DNA from: Duganella sp. sic0402
Lineage (GTDB): Bacteria; Pseudomonadota; Gammaproteobacteria; Burkholderiales; Burkholderiaceae_D
DNA length: 64,000 nt
NCBI RefSeq assembly: GCF_019219065.1
Contig: NZ_JAHUWK010000001.1
Coordinates: forward strand, 496,001 to 560,000
Direction: 5' to 3'
Of this stretch, positions 8,054 through 16,414 are shown in pieces (position 1 is the first letter of the stretch; the number at the start of each line of letters is the position of its first letter). Under the pieces are notes generated by a model. It had not been told where the DNA came from and did not search any database. It saw nothing but the letters and a program-made list of their open reading frames with translations. Both the position numbers and the translations under genes were made by a program.

Positions 8054-8299
8054 ATGAATCCAGAAGTTAAATTCGCACGTATTGGCATGTTCATTTACGG
8101 CGCTTGTCGGCATGGAGGCGGTATTGCCGACGTGCACAACTGGATGGCAGAAGAGCTAGGAGTGGCGCAGCCAAACGAAGGCGATGAGGCTGCCCAGACG
8201 AGTTTGCAAGCTGAGTATTTTGCCAAGTACCTGAGCGATGAACAATTTTCGGAGAGTCACCAGCGATTTATGAACATGATGAAATCACGCGCAAGCTGA
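8054..8299 (+). CDS. Small soluble hypothetical protein
   Basis: I start this 81-residue protein at the ATG at 8054, preceded by GAGAAAA, rather than at the TTG at 8000, because the first 18 codons of the longer frame lack a ribosome-binding site and overlap the previous gene. The protein is acidic, with ARIGMFIYGACRHGGG at the N-terminus and a helical C-terminus ending FMNMMKSRAS. No membrane segment, no known motif. It ends the AT-rich island; the following 200 bases hold a hairpin repeat and a terminator. Confidence 0.45.
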   Translation: MNPEVKFARIGMFIYGACRHGGGIADVHNWMAEELGVAQPNEGDEAAQTSLQAEYFAKYLSDEQFSESHQRFMNMMKSRAS

Positions 8300-8315
8300 T
8301 TCGCCGAGATTCGCC

Positions 8316-8390
8316 ATTCCCGCGCTTCGGCGGGAATCCATAATGCCATCTGTATGCATGCTCAGCATGGGTTCCCGCTTTCGCGGGAAC
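8316..8390. repeat. Bipartite hairpin repeat, copy 1
   Basis: Two perfect 8-base stems occur in one intergenic stretch: ATTCCCGC/GCGGGAAT (8316-8323 and 8330-8337) and GTTCCCGC/GCGGGAAC (8371-8378 and 8383-8390), with AATCCATA after the first stem and GCTCAGCATGG before the second. The same order of parts occurs at 46201-46282, so this is a dispersed REP-like element rather than a simple terminator. Confidence 0.75.
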
Positions 8391-8448
8391 GACGAACGGT
8401 GGCTTTTGTGGGGGACGCGGCCCCTCCTGATATTTCAATTCCTGAAGT

Positions 8449-8478
8449 AAAAAAACCGGAACAGTAGTTCCGGTTTTT
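8449..8478 (-). terminator. Bidirectional terminator after the Flp pilin genes
   Basis: A 7-base stem CCGGAAC/GTTCCGG with a 4-base loop is flanked by an A run (8449-8455) and a T run (8474-8478). It would end transcripts from both strands: the pilin pair on the minus strand and the small-gene island on the plus strand. Confidence 0.8.
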
Positions 8479-8496
8479 GTTTGCCGATGGCGGCAA

Positions 8497-8664
8497 TTAC
8501 GACGATTTGATCAGGCCAGAGATGTAGGTCAGAGAGGCGGTGATCTTAGGGCCGAGGATAGCCAAGCCTGCGGTGATCGCTGCGGCGATGGCGGCTGCCA
8601 TCAGAGCGTATTCGATCGCGGTGATGCCGTCTTCGTCGCGGATGAAGTGTTTAATTGCGTTCAT
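8497..8664 (-). CDS. Flp-type pilin, downstream copy
   Basis: This 55-residue protein has the Flp/Fap pilin pattern: a short N-terminal leader MNAIKHFIRDEDG, then the prepilin-peptidase motif ITAIEYALMAAAIAAAI with the conserved Glu at position 5 of the mature form, then one hydrophobic helix and a short tail ending LIKSS. The prepilin peptidase would cut after the Gly at residue 13. Flp pilins build tight-adherence (Tad) pili used for surface attachment. AGGAG precedes the start. It is nearly identical to the upstream copy, differing at K5/T5, H6/N6 and D10/N10. No tad/rcp assembly genes are in the window, so it depends on a machine encoded elsewhere. Confidence 0.92.
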   Translation of the reverse strand: MNAIKHFIRDEDGITAIEYALMAAAIAAAITAGLAILGPKITASLTYISGLIKSS

Positions 8665-8709
8665 GGTTGTTCTCCTGAGTTTGATCGATGTGAATGAATG
8701 GCGTCTGGA

Positions 8710-8877
8710 TTACGACGATTTGATCAGGCCGGAGATGTAGGTCAGCGAGGCGGTGATCTTAGGGCCAAGGATGGCCAGGCCAGCGGTGATCGCTGCGGCG
8801 ATGGCGGCTGCCATCAGGGCGTATTCGATAGCGGTGATGCCGTCTTCGTTGCGGATGAAGTTGGTGATTGCGTTCAT
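8710..8877 (-). CDS. Flp-type pilin, upstream copy
   Basis: The 55-residue product differs from its tandem neighbour only in the leader (MNAITNFIRNEDG). From the Gly at the cleavage site onward the two proteins are identical, so both would give the same mature pilin. GAGG lies before the start. The 45 bases between the two genes show no terminator, so both should be on one mRNA transcribed from the 8878-9054 region. Duplication may raise pilin dose or supply material for sequence exchange. Confidence 0.92.
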   Translation of the reverse strand: MNAITNFIRNEDGITAIEYALMAAAIAAAITAGLAILGPKITASLTYISGLIKSS

Positions 8878-9014
8878 GATGAGCCTCGTTAAAGTTTGGT
8901 TGAGTAAAGGGTTACTACATCAACTAAAACGGGGTTCAGGTTTTAGGTACTGCGTTACTGCTTGTGTGCTGCCGATGAAAGACATTCTACGCAGCCCAGG
9001 TGCACAAAACATCG

Positions 9015-9046
9015 GACAAACGTCACTTTATGCAGTGACATTTGTC
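9015..9046. promoter_or_regulatory. 13-base imperfect palindrome upstream of the pilin genes
   Basis: GACAAACGTCACT (9015-9027) and AGTGACATTTGTC (9034-9046) pair at 12 of 13 positions around a 6-base loop. It lies between the end of the EAL-CBS-GGDEF gene and the pilin pair, both on the minus strand. No T run follows it in either direction, so an operator or mRNA structure is more likely than an intrinsic terminator. Confidence 0.5.
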
Positions 9047-9054
9047 ATTCCCGC

Positions 9055-10884
9055 TTATTGCGGCTGGCGGCGGTCGAGGAACAGGCTGTTGCCATGCACT
9101 TTCTTGGCCTGCTTCTTGGACTCCGCCGCTGCAGTGGCAATCTGATGGTGGCTGTAGTACTGGTGCGGCTCAACCCGGATTGCGCCGATCGACAGGCTCA
9201 TCAGCGAGTAAAACACTTTCTTGCCCTGGCGGTCTTCGCTGAGATAGCCACTGCGCTCGCGGTCTTCGGTGCTGTAGAAATTGAGCACACTGACACTGAA
9301 TTCACTCAATACCGACTGGCAACGCTGTTCCCAGTCCTCGCTCTGGAATAGCACCATGAAGTCGTCGCCGCCGATGTGGCCGACGAAGTCGCGGTCCGGG
9401 TCGCTGTGGCTGCGCAGCAGATTGCCGGTCAGCTGGATGATGTCGTCACCACGCCGGTAGCCATAGACGTCGTTGAAGGGCTTGAAATGGTCCAGGTCAA
9501 AATAGCACACCCAGAAACGCGTCCCACTTTCCAGCAGCCGGTCGATATGTTCGTTGATCGGCACATTGCCCGGCAGTTGGGTCAGCGGATTGGCATAGCG
9601 CGCCGCGTGGATCTGCATCTGCGTGATCTCGCGCATGAGGTCGTGGCCGGTGCCCATGCCCAGATAGCGGCCCTGGTCGGTAATGATGAAGCCGTTAAAC
9701 AGGTGATGCGCATCCGCTTCGGCCATGCGGTAGCTAAGCTCCTGCAAGCTGGTGCTGCGGTCGGCAATCAGCGGCTTGCGGTCCATGAACTGCTTGCAGG
9801 ATTTTTTGCCATACAGTTCGCGTTCGTAGGGGCGGGCGAAGTGTTCGATCATGTCGAAGCGGCTGATCAGCCCGAGCGGGTGGCCGTCGTCCACCACCGG
9901 AATGATTTGCAGCTTGGGCTCGCGCTGGAAGATTTCATACACGTCGTTGTTGCTGGTGGCGGTCGATACCGTCACTACCTGGTGCAGCAGCTTGTGGATG
10001 CTGGCGGAGTGCTTGTCGCCGCCGCGCTGCGGATACACCGCCACGCCATTGCGCGACAAGGTCTTGACCACTTCGGCGGGCGCCGTGCGCGCCGGCAGCG
10101 GCTGCGGGCGGCCCAGATGATAGCCCTGGCCATACGCCACGCCCACATCGCGCAGCACCAGCAGCTCGGCCTGGGTTTCAATGCCTTCGGCAATCACGCG
10201 GGTATTGGATTTTTCAGCGATTTCCTGGATCGAGCGCACGAACTGCAGCTTTACCGGGTCATGATTGATGCCCTGGATGAAGTGCATATCGATCTTGACG
10301 AATTCCGGCCGCAGCTCCGACCACAGGCGCAGGCTGGAAAAGCCTTCGCCGAGGTCGTCGATGGCGATCTGAAAGCCCATCTTGCGATAATGCAGTACCG
10401 CGTCGCGCATCAGGTCGTAGTCGTAGGTGGGCTGGTTTTCGGTCAGCTCGATGATCACGCGGTCGGGGTGGATGCCGATCTGATGGATGACTTCCAGCGT
10501 CTCGCCGTGGCGGGCGTCGCGTTGCAGCAGCGACTCCGGGCTGACGTTCAGGAACAGCTTCCCCGGCAGCTGCAATTCGGCGAAACGCTCCAGCACCACC
10601 TTGCGGCACAGATGTTCAACCTGCACCGTCAGGCCGTTGCTGCGGGCCGTTTTGAACAGATTCATCGGCGAATGCAAGGGACTATCCGACGGTCCGCGTA
10701 TCAAACCTTCATAGGCGATGATTTCGCCCGTCTGCATGTGTACAATCGGTTGAAACAGCGCGCTGAGCTGCTTGCGCGCCAGGATGTCGTATAAATGGGC
10801 GCGCAGCATGGCATCCTCATCGTCTTCGCGAGGTTTCAGGTAGGTGACGTTGGCGCCACCGGACGGCTGGAGTGCGGAATTCAC
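9055..10884 (-). CDS. EAL-CBS-GGDEF domain protein (c-di-GMP turnover or sensing)
   Basis: The 609-residue soluble protein has an N-terminal EAL domain (about 30-280), a pair of CBS-like segments (about 300-420, with VTVSTATSNNDVYEIF) and a C-terminal GGDEF domain (about 435-595). The EAL signature reads EGL (59-61), but the other metal and substrate residues are present: N in LNVSP, E in IELTEN, DD in IDDLGEG, K in VKIDMHF and E in VIAEGIET, so phosphodiesterase activity is possible. The GGDEF signature reads GGDDF (505-509). Because EAL precedes CBS and GGDEF, it resembles the EAL-CBS-GGDEF class. It lies just upstream, on the same strand, of two Flp pilin genes, so a link with attachment is plausible. 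Confidence 0.9.
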   Translation of the reverse strand: MNSALQPSGGANVTYLKPREDDEDAMLRAHLYDILARKQLSALFQPIVHMQTGEIIAYEGLIRGPSDSPLHSPMNLFKTARSNGLTVQVEHLCRKVVLERFAELQLPGKLFLNVSPESLLQRDARHGETLEVIHQIGIHPDRVIIELTENQPTYDYDLMRDAVLHYRKMGFQIAIDDLGEGFSSLRLWSELRPEFVKIDMHFIQGINHDPVKLQFVRSIQEIAEKSNTRVIAEGIETQAELLVLRDVGVAYGQGYHLGRPQPLPARTAPAEVVKTLSRNGVAVYPQRGGDKHSASIHKLLHQVVTVSTATSNNDVYEIFQREPKLQIIPVVDDGHPLGLISRFDMIEHFARPYERELYGKKSCKQFMDRKPLIADRSTSLQELSYRMAEADAHHLFNGFIITDQGRYLGMGTGHDLMREITQMQIHAARYANPLTQLPGNVPINEHIDRLLESGTRFWVCYFDLDHFKPFNDVYGYRRGDDIIQLTGNLLRSHSDPDRDFVGHIGGDDFMVLFQSEDWEQRCQSVLSEFSVSVLNFYSTEDRERSGYLSEDRQGKKVFYSLMSLSIGAIRVEPHQYYSHHQIATAAAESKKQAKKVHGNSLFLDRRQPQ

Positions 10885-11018
10885 GATGAATCATTTGCTA
10901 ATTGTCGGTTTAACTGTACGATCATAGTGTTTGTTTGTGACGGCATGATGAATTTAGGAAACACTTTGTCCAGGACGCGTACTACAATAAGCCTTTGTCA
11001 GGGGAGAACAGGGTAGCC

Positions 11019-11642
11019 ATGCATCGTCGCCAAATCGTTTGTTGCTTGAGCCTGTTGGGTGCGGCCAGTGCCGGCGCCACTGGTATTGCAGTGCAAGTGC
11101 AGGATACGGCTGGCAAGGTGCTACCCGATACCGTGATCTACATCGAGGCGGAAGGCGCGGCGCCTGCAGCGGGCAAGCCGGTCACCGCACTGATCGAGCA
11201 GAAGGGCCTGAAGTTCCTGCCGCTGGTGACCGTGGTACAAACCGGCGCGACCATCAACTTCCCGAACAACGACAAGGTCCGCCACCACATTTATTCGTTC
11301 TCGCCGGCGCATAAATTTGACCAGAAGCTGTACTCCGGCCAGGCCGCATCGCCGCAGGTCTTCGACCGGGCCGGCACGGTGGTCCTGGGCTGCAATATCC
11401 ATGACAAGATGATCGCCTACGTCAAGGTGGTCGATACGCCATACTTCGCCAAGACCGATGGCGGCGGCGCGGTGCGCATCGACTTGCCGGCGGCGGGCAA
11501 GTATGTGGTCAAGGCCTGGCACTACAACACGGTTGGCGGCGCCACGCCGGAGCAGGCCTTGACCGTCAAGGCTGGCGAGCTGGCCACGGCGGTCTTCAAG
11601 CTGCCGATGAAACCGCCGGTCATAGGTGATCCTGGAGCCTGA
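11019..11642 (+). CDS. Periplasmic cupredoxin-like protein
   Basis: Starting at the ATG at 11019 the product has 207 residues: a signal peptide (MHRRQIVCCLSLLGAASAGA) and a plastocyanin-like domain. The copper-ligand pattern is visible: His in DKVRHHIYSF, then GCNIHDKM supplying Cys, His and Met. The N-terminal part of the mature protein resembles a beta-sandwich (VQDTAGKVLPDTVIYIE). Such proteins are often labelled methylamine utilization protein, but no methylamine dehydrogenase genes are here. It stops 2 bases before a membrane-bound GGDEF/EAL gene, so the pair is one operon. A role in sensing copper or redox state for that enzyme is inferred from the linkage, not shown. Confidence 0.82.
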   Translation: MHRRQIVCCLSLLGAASAGATGIAVQVQDTAGKVLPDTVIYIEAEGAAPAAGKPVTALIEQKGLKFLPLVTVVQTGATINFPNNDKVRHHIYSFSPAHKFDQKLYSGQAASPQVFDRAGTVVLGCNIHDKMIAYVKVVDTPYFAKTDGGGAVRIDLPAAGKYVVKAWHYNTVGGATPEQALTVKAGELATAVFKLPMKPPVIGDPGA

Positions 11643-11644
11643 GC

Positions 11645-14059
11645 ATGCGCCTACGTTTCCGCAGCCTCGAAAGCCGTATTGTCACGCTATTCCTGGTGCT
11701 GATCGTTGCTGTGCAGTTGATAGGCCTGCTGGTGATCCAGCGTGGCATCGACAACAATGCTCGGCTGGCCATCAGCAGCGAGCTGAATAACGGCACCAAG
11801 GTGTTCACCCGGCTGCTGGAACAGAATGCGCAAAGCCTGCGTTTCGGTGCGCGCCTGCTGGCGCGCGACACGGCCTTCGTGGCCGCCATCGGCAATAACG
11901 ACGAAAGCGACCGCTCCACGATTGTGTCGGCGCTGGAGAATAGCGGTGCGCGCATCAAAGCCTCGCTATCGATGCTGATCAGCGATGAGCGCAAGATCAC
12001 TGCGACCACCAACCCGGTGCAATCGATGGGACTAGAGAAAATGGCGCTGTCCCTGCTGGACGCAGCCGAGGCGGCGGACGGCGCAATCGGTATCGCGATA
12101 GTCGACCACCGGCCGTTCCAGATTGTTGCCATGCCGGTCAAGGCGCCGATCACCATCGGCTGGATCGTCATGACCTTCCCGATCGACCGCCAGCTGGCCA
12201 ACGATATGCGCGAAGTCAGCTCGCTGCACACCACCGTGCTGACCCGTGGCCAGCAAGGCAAATGGCTGCAGGCCGGCTCCACGTTTGTCGGTCCGTCCGC
12301 GCAGACGGTGGTCGATCAGTTGCAGGCGCTAGGTCCGACCTTGCCCACGCTGCCGTTCGACATCACCGTGGAAACCGGTCAATACAGCGCGCGCTTGCTG
12401 TCCATCGGTGCGGACGATGGGCAAACCGCCAGCGTGCTGCTGGCACGCTCTATCGATGAGGCCACCGCCGAATACCGCCGCCTGGAACGCTGGCTGGTCG
12501 GGCTGACGCTGGGCGGCATCATCCTGTCGGCGTTGGCCATCGTCTTGACTGCCAAGCGCATCGCGCAGCCGATCAGCGAACTGGTGGTCACCGCCAAGCG
12601 CCTGGAGCAGGGCGATTACAAGACACCGATCGACAGCGCGCGCGAAGATGAAATCGGCCACCTGGCGCATGCCTTTGACGCCATGCGCGAAGGGATCTCC
12701 AAGCGCGAGCAGGAAATCCGCCGCCTGGCCTATTGGGACACGCTGACCAATCTGCCGAACCGCGCGCAGTTCGTGCTGCTGCTGAACGACGCCTTGCTGG
12801 AAGCAGGCCGTCGCGGTGAAGCGCTGTTCGTGCTGATGATGGACCTGGACCGCTTCAAGCACGTCAACGACGTAATGGGCCACAGCTTCGGCGACGCGCT
12901 GCTGCGCCAGGTGGCGGGCCGGCTGCAACTGCTGCTGGCCAACCGCCGCCAGCTGTCGGCACAGGTGGCGCGCCTGGGCGGCGACGAATTCGCCGTACTG
13001 CTACCTGCCGCGAACATCGACGCGGCGCAGATCATGGCCGCCGAAATCCTGCAGGTGCTGGAGACGCCGCTGTCGCTGGAAGACCAGATGGTTGATATCG
13101 GCGCAGGCCTGGGCATCGCCGGTTATCCCGAGCATGCCGACGACGGCGAGACTTTGCTGAGCATGGCCGAAGTGGCGATGTACACCGCCAAACAGCGCAA
13201 CGACGGCGCGGTGGTGTATGACCCAGGTATGGACAAGAGCAGCGCCAAGAGCCTGTCGCTGCTCACCGAGTTGCGCAACGCGGCCGAACGCAACGAATTC
13301 CGTCTGCATGTGCAGCCCAAGATTTCGCTACAAAGCGGCAAAGTGGTGGGCATGGAAGCGCTGGTGCGCTGGGTGCATCCGGAGCGCGGCAATGTCTTCC
13401 CCGATGAGTTCATTCCCTTCGCCGAACAGACCGGCTTTATCCGCGTGCTGACGCGCTGGGTGATGGAGCGCTCGGCGGAACTATGCCGCGAGCTGGCCAG
13501 CCAGGGCCATCATCTGAAAGTGTCGGTCAATCTGTCCACGCGCGACCTGCTGGACCAGGACCTGCCGGCCAAGTTTGCCGAGCTGCTGGCCCAGCACAAG
13601 CTGACGCCAGGCTCGTTCTGCCTGGAGATCACCGAAAGCGCCATCATGGACGATCCGGTGCGCGCGCAGCATACGCTGGAGCGCCTGAGCGACATGGGCG
13701 TGGATTTGTCGATTGACGATTTCGGCACCGGCTATTCTTCGCTGGCTTACCTGAAGCGCCTGCCCGTAAATGAGCTGAAGATCGACAAATCCTTCGTGCT
13801 GAATATGGAGAAGGACGAGGGCGATACCAAGATCGTCCGCTCCACCATCGACCTTGGCCACAATATGGGCCTGCGCGTGGTGGCCGAAGGGATTGAGAGC
13901 GAAGCGGTATGGCGCTTGCTGGCGGAGCTGGGCTGCGACCAGGGCCAGGGCTATTTCATGAGCCGTCCGATCCCGGCTGACCAGATGATCGTGTGGCTGG
14001 AAAAATGGCGCGCCCCGGTCTCGGTGACGGCGCCTGCCGAAGAAACCGAAGCCGGCTAG
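11645..14059 (+). CDS. Membrane HAMP-GGDEF-EAL protein
   Basis: The 804-residue protein has a first membrane helix (about 13-33), a periplasmic sensor domain of about 245 residues, a second helix (about 282-302), a HAMP segment (AQPISELVVTAKRLEQGD...), a GGDEF domain with intact GGDEF at 445-449 and an EAL domain with intact EAL at 571-573. EAL-domain catalytic residues are all present (NLSTRD, LEITES, IDDFGTGYSS, LKIDKSF, VVAEGIES). It should therefore be able to make or degrade c-di-GMP according to the signal its periplasmic domain receives. The upstream cupredoxin gene is 2 bases away and its product would be in the same compartment as the sensor domain. Confidence 0.93.
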   Translation: MRLRFRSLESRIVTLFLVLIVAVQLIGLLVIQRGIDNNARLAISSELNNGTKVFTRLLEQNAQSLRFGARLLARDTAFVAAIGNNDESDRSTIVSALENSGARIKASLSMLISDERKITATTNPVQSMGLEKMALSLLDAAEAADGAIGIAIVDHRPFQIVAMPVKAPITIGWIVMTFPIDRQLANDMREVSSLHTTVLTRGQQGKWLQAGSTFVGPSAQTVVDQLQALGPTLPTLPFDITVETGQYSARLLSIGADDGQTASVLLARSIDEATAEYRRLERWLVGLTLGGIILSALAIVLTAKRIAQPISELVVTAKRLEQGDYKTPIDSAREDEIGHLAHAFDAMREGISKREQEIRRLAYWDTLTNLPNRAQFVLLLNDALLEAGRRGEALFVLMMDLDRFKHVNDVMGHSFGDALLRQVAGRLQLLLANRRQLSAQVARLGGDEFAVLLPAANIDAAQIMAAEILQVLETPLSLEDQMVDIGAGLGIAGYPEHADDGETLLSMAEVAMYTAKQRNDGAVVYDPGMDKSSAKSLSLLTELRNAAERNEFRLHVQPKISLQSGKVVGMEALVRWVHPERGNVFPDEFIPFAEQTGFIRVLTRWVMERSAELCRELASQGHHLKVSVNLSTRDLLDQDLPAKFAELLAQHKLTPGSFCLEITESAIMDDPVRAQHTLERLSDMGVDLSIDDFGTGYSSLAYLKRLPVNELKIDKSFVLNMEKDEGDTKIVRSTIDLGHNMGLRVVAEGIESEAVWRLLAELGCDQGQGYFMSRPIPADQMIVWLEKWRAPVSVTAPAEETEAG

Positions 14060-14149
14060 GCCGGATAAGCGCTTTAACTTTTTGCTAAGCTGGCGGCTTC
14101 ACGTTATGATCTGTGTTCCTGATGAACCTTATATGGATACGGATCACAC

Positions 14150-16324
14150 ATGCAACGTAAAGCACTTTTGGCCACACTGATCATCTCTCAAGCCACCATG
14201 GCGCAGACCTGCCCGGCGCCCGGCGCGGCAGTCAATTACCCTGTGTCGCGCACGGTCGACCAGCAGGACAATTATCACGGCACCGTCGTCGCCGATCCGT
14301 ATCGCTGGCTGGAAGACGCCAACAGCGCCGAGACCAAGGACTGGGTCGAGGCGCAGAACAAGCTGACCCAAAGCTACCTGACGCAGATTCCCAGCCGCGA
14401 AGCCATCAAGGCGCGCCTGACCAAGCTGTGGAACTACGAGCGTTTCAGCGTGCCGTTCAAGGAAGGCGGCCGCTATTTCTACAGCCGCAACGACGGCCTG
14501 CAAAACCAGTCGGTGCTGTACACCATGAAGACGCTGGCTGACGTGCCGCGGTTGCTGCTCGATCCGAACACGCTGGCAGCCGATGGCACCGTGGCATTGG
14601 CCGGTCTGGCAGTCAGCCCTAATGGAAAATACCTGGCCTACAGCACCGCCGCTTCCGGCTCCGACTGGAACGAAATCAAGGTACGCGATATCGAAACCGG
14701 CAACGACGTTGAAGACCACATCAAGTGGGTCAAGTTCTCGCGTACCGCCTGGCTGCAAGATGGTTCCGGCTTCTTCTACAGCCGTTACGACGAGCCGAAA
14801 GAGGCCACCAAGCTGGCTGACGTGAACTACTTCCAGAAGCTGTACTTCCACAAACTCGGCACGCCGCAAAGCGCGGATGCGCTGGTGTACGAACGTCCGG
14901 ACCACAAGGACTGGGGCTTCAGCGCCGAAGTGACCGAAGACGGCCGCTTCCTGGTGATCAACGCCTCGCAAGGCACGGAGAATAAGAGCCGCGTGTTCTA
15001 CAAGGACTTGAGCAAGAAGGACGCGAAAGTGGTCGGCCTGCTGGAGGAGTTCGACGCCGCCTATGATTTCATCGGCAACGATGGCCCGGTATTCCTGTTC
15101 CGCACCGAGCGCAATGCGCCGCGCGGCCGCATCGTCAGCATCGATACCCGCAAGCCGGGCGTGTTGAACTGGAAGCAGATCGTCCCGGAAAGCAGCAACA
15201 CCATGGTATCGGCATCACTGGTCAACAACCAGCTGGTGGTTGATTACCTGAGCGACGCGCATAGCCTGGTCAAGGTCTACGACCTGAAAGGCAAGGCACT
15301 GCACGATATCGAACTGCCAGGCCTGGGCACTGCCGGCGGCTTTAGCGGCAAGCGTTCGGACAGCGAAACCTTCTACTCCTACACCAGCTTCAACACGCCA
15401 TCGACCATCTACCGCTACGACCTGAAGGCGAACAAGAGCAGCGTGTACCGCCAGCCGAAAGTGGACTTCGATCCAAGCGCGTTTGAAACCCGCCAGGAGT
15501 TCTTCACCTCGCGCGACGGCACCAAGGTACCGATGTTCATCGTCTCGAAAAAAGGCCTGAAGCTCGATGGCAGCAATCCGACTTACCTGTATGGCTACGG
15601 CGGTTTCAATATCTCGCTGACGCCGGCCTTCTCGGTGGCCAACCTGGCGTGGCTGGAAATGGGCGGCGTGTACGTGATGGCCAATCTGCGCGGCGGCGGC
15701 GAGTACGGCGAATCGTGGCACGCGGCCGGCACCAAGCTGCAAAAGCAGAATGTGTTCGACGACTTCATCGGCGCGGCCGAGTGGCTGGTGTCGCACAAGG
15801 TGACCTCGCCAGCCAAGCTGTCGATCGGCGGCGGCAGCAATGGCGGCCTGCTGGTTGGCGCGGCGATGACTCAGCGTCCGGACCTGTTCGCGGCGGCGAT
15901 TCCGCAAGTGGGCGTGCTGGACATGCTGCGCTTCCACAAATTCACCATCGGCTGGGCGTGGACTTCGGACTACGGTTCGTCGGACAACGCGGACGAATTC
16001 AAGGCGCTGGTCAAATACTCGCCGCTGCACAATCTGAAGAAGGGTACTTGCTACCCGGCGACCATGATCACCACCGCCGATCATGACGACCGTGTGGTGC
16101 CGGCGCACAGCTTCAAGTTTGCCGCTGCCGCGCAGGCCGACCAGGCTCCGGGCGGCGCGCCGATTTTGATCCGCATCGACAGCAAGGCAGGCCATGGCGC
16201 CGGCAAGCCGACCAACAAGCAGATCGAGGAAGTGGCGGATCGCTGGGGCTTCCTGACCCGCGCGCTGCACATGCCGGGTGGCGAGGCGGCGGCCGAACCG
16301 GCAAAGCTGTCCGCACCAAAATAA
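14150..16324 (+). CDS. Prolyl oligopeptidase family protein (S9A), secreted
   Basis: The 724-residue protein has a signal peptide ending around TMAQTCPAPG, a seven-bladed propeller region (about 80-450) and a C-terminal alpha/beta-hydrolase. The catalytic Ser lies in GGGSNGG (Ser563), the Asp in the ADHDDRVVP segment (about 644-647) and the His in KAGHGAG (His682). The length matches bacterial prolyl endopeptidases. It should cut short proline-containing peptides after Pro in the periplasm. It stands alone on the plus strand, followed by a likely terminator and the ammonium transporter. Nothing is odd about the sequence. Confidence 0.93.
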   Translation: MQRKALLATLIISQATMAQTCPAPGAAVNYPVSRTVDQQDNYHGTVVADPYRWLEDANSAETKDWVEAQNKLTQSYLTQIPSREAIKARLTKLWNYERFSVPFKEGGRYFYSRNDGLQNQSVLYTMKTLADVPRLLLDPNTLAADGTVALAGLAVSPNGKYLAYSTAASGSDWNEIKVRDIETGNDVEDHIKWVKFSRTAWLQDGSGFFYSRYDEPKEATKLADVNYFQKLYFHKLGTPQSADALVYERPDHKDWGFSAEVTEDGRFLVINASQGTENKSRVFYKDLSKKDAKVVGLLEEFDAAYDFIGNDGPVFLFRTERNAPRGRIVSIDTRKPGVLNWKQIVPESSNTMVSASLVNNQLVVDYLSDAHSLVKVYDLKGKALHDIELPGLGTAGGFSGKRSDSETFYSYTSFNTPSTIYRYDLKANKSSVYRQPKVDFDPSAFETRQEFFTSRDGTKVPMFIVSKKGLKLDGSNPTYLYGYGGFNISLTPAFSVANLAWLEMGGVYVMANLRGGGEYGESWHAAGTKLQKQNVFDDFIGAAEWLVSHKVTSPAKLSIGGGSNGGLLVGAAMTQRPDLFAAAIPQVGVLDMLRFHKFTIGWAWTSDYGSSDNADEFKALVKYSPLHNLKKGTCYPATMITTADHDDRVVPAHSFKFAAAAQADQAPGGAPILIRIDSKAGHGAGKPTNKQIEEVADRWGFLTRALHMPGGEAAAEPAKLSAPK

Positions 16325-16337
16325 TGCCTTGTTTTAG

Positions 16338-16363
16338 TGCGCACCGCATCAGTGCGCATTTTT
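16338..16363 (+). terminator. Terminator after the prolyl oligopeptidase gene
   Basis: TGCGCA occurs at 16338-16343 and again at 16353-16358, able to pair with each other, followed by a T run at 16359-16363. Because the hexamer is itself a palindrome and the pair lies about 70 bases before the sigma-54 promoter of amt, a regulator-binding role is an alternative. Confidence 0.45.
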
Positions 16364-16414
16364 GCACCATTTGAAAATCCATTGAAATCAATCACTTAAG
16401 ATTTTGCACCAAAT

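Noticed and set aside
8955..8980. Weak sigma-54-like GG-N10-GC on the minus strand upstream of the pilins
   Set aside because: The -12 side reads AAGCA instead of TTGCA and the -24 side is poor; likely chance.
11019..11642. Methylamine utilization gene
   Set aside because: Only the cupredoxin fold supports this common label; no methylamine dehydrogenase gene is present.
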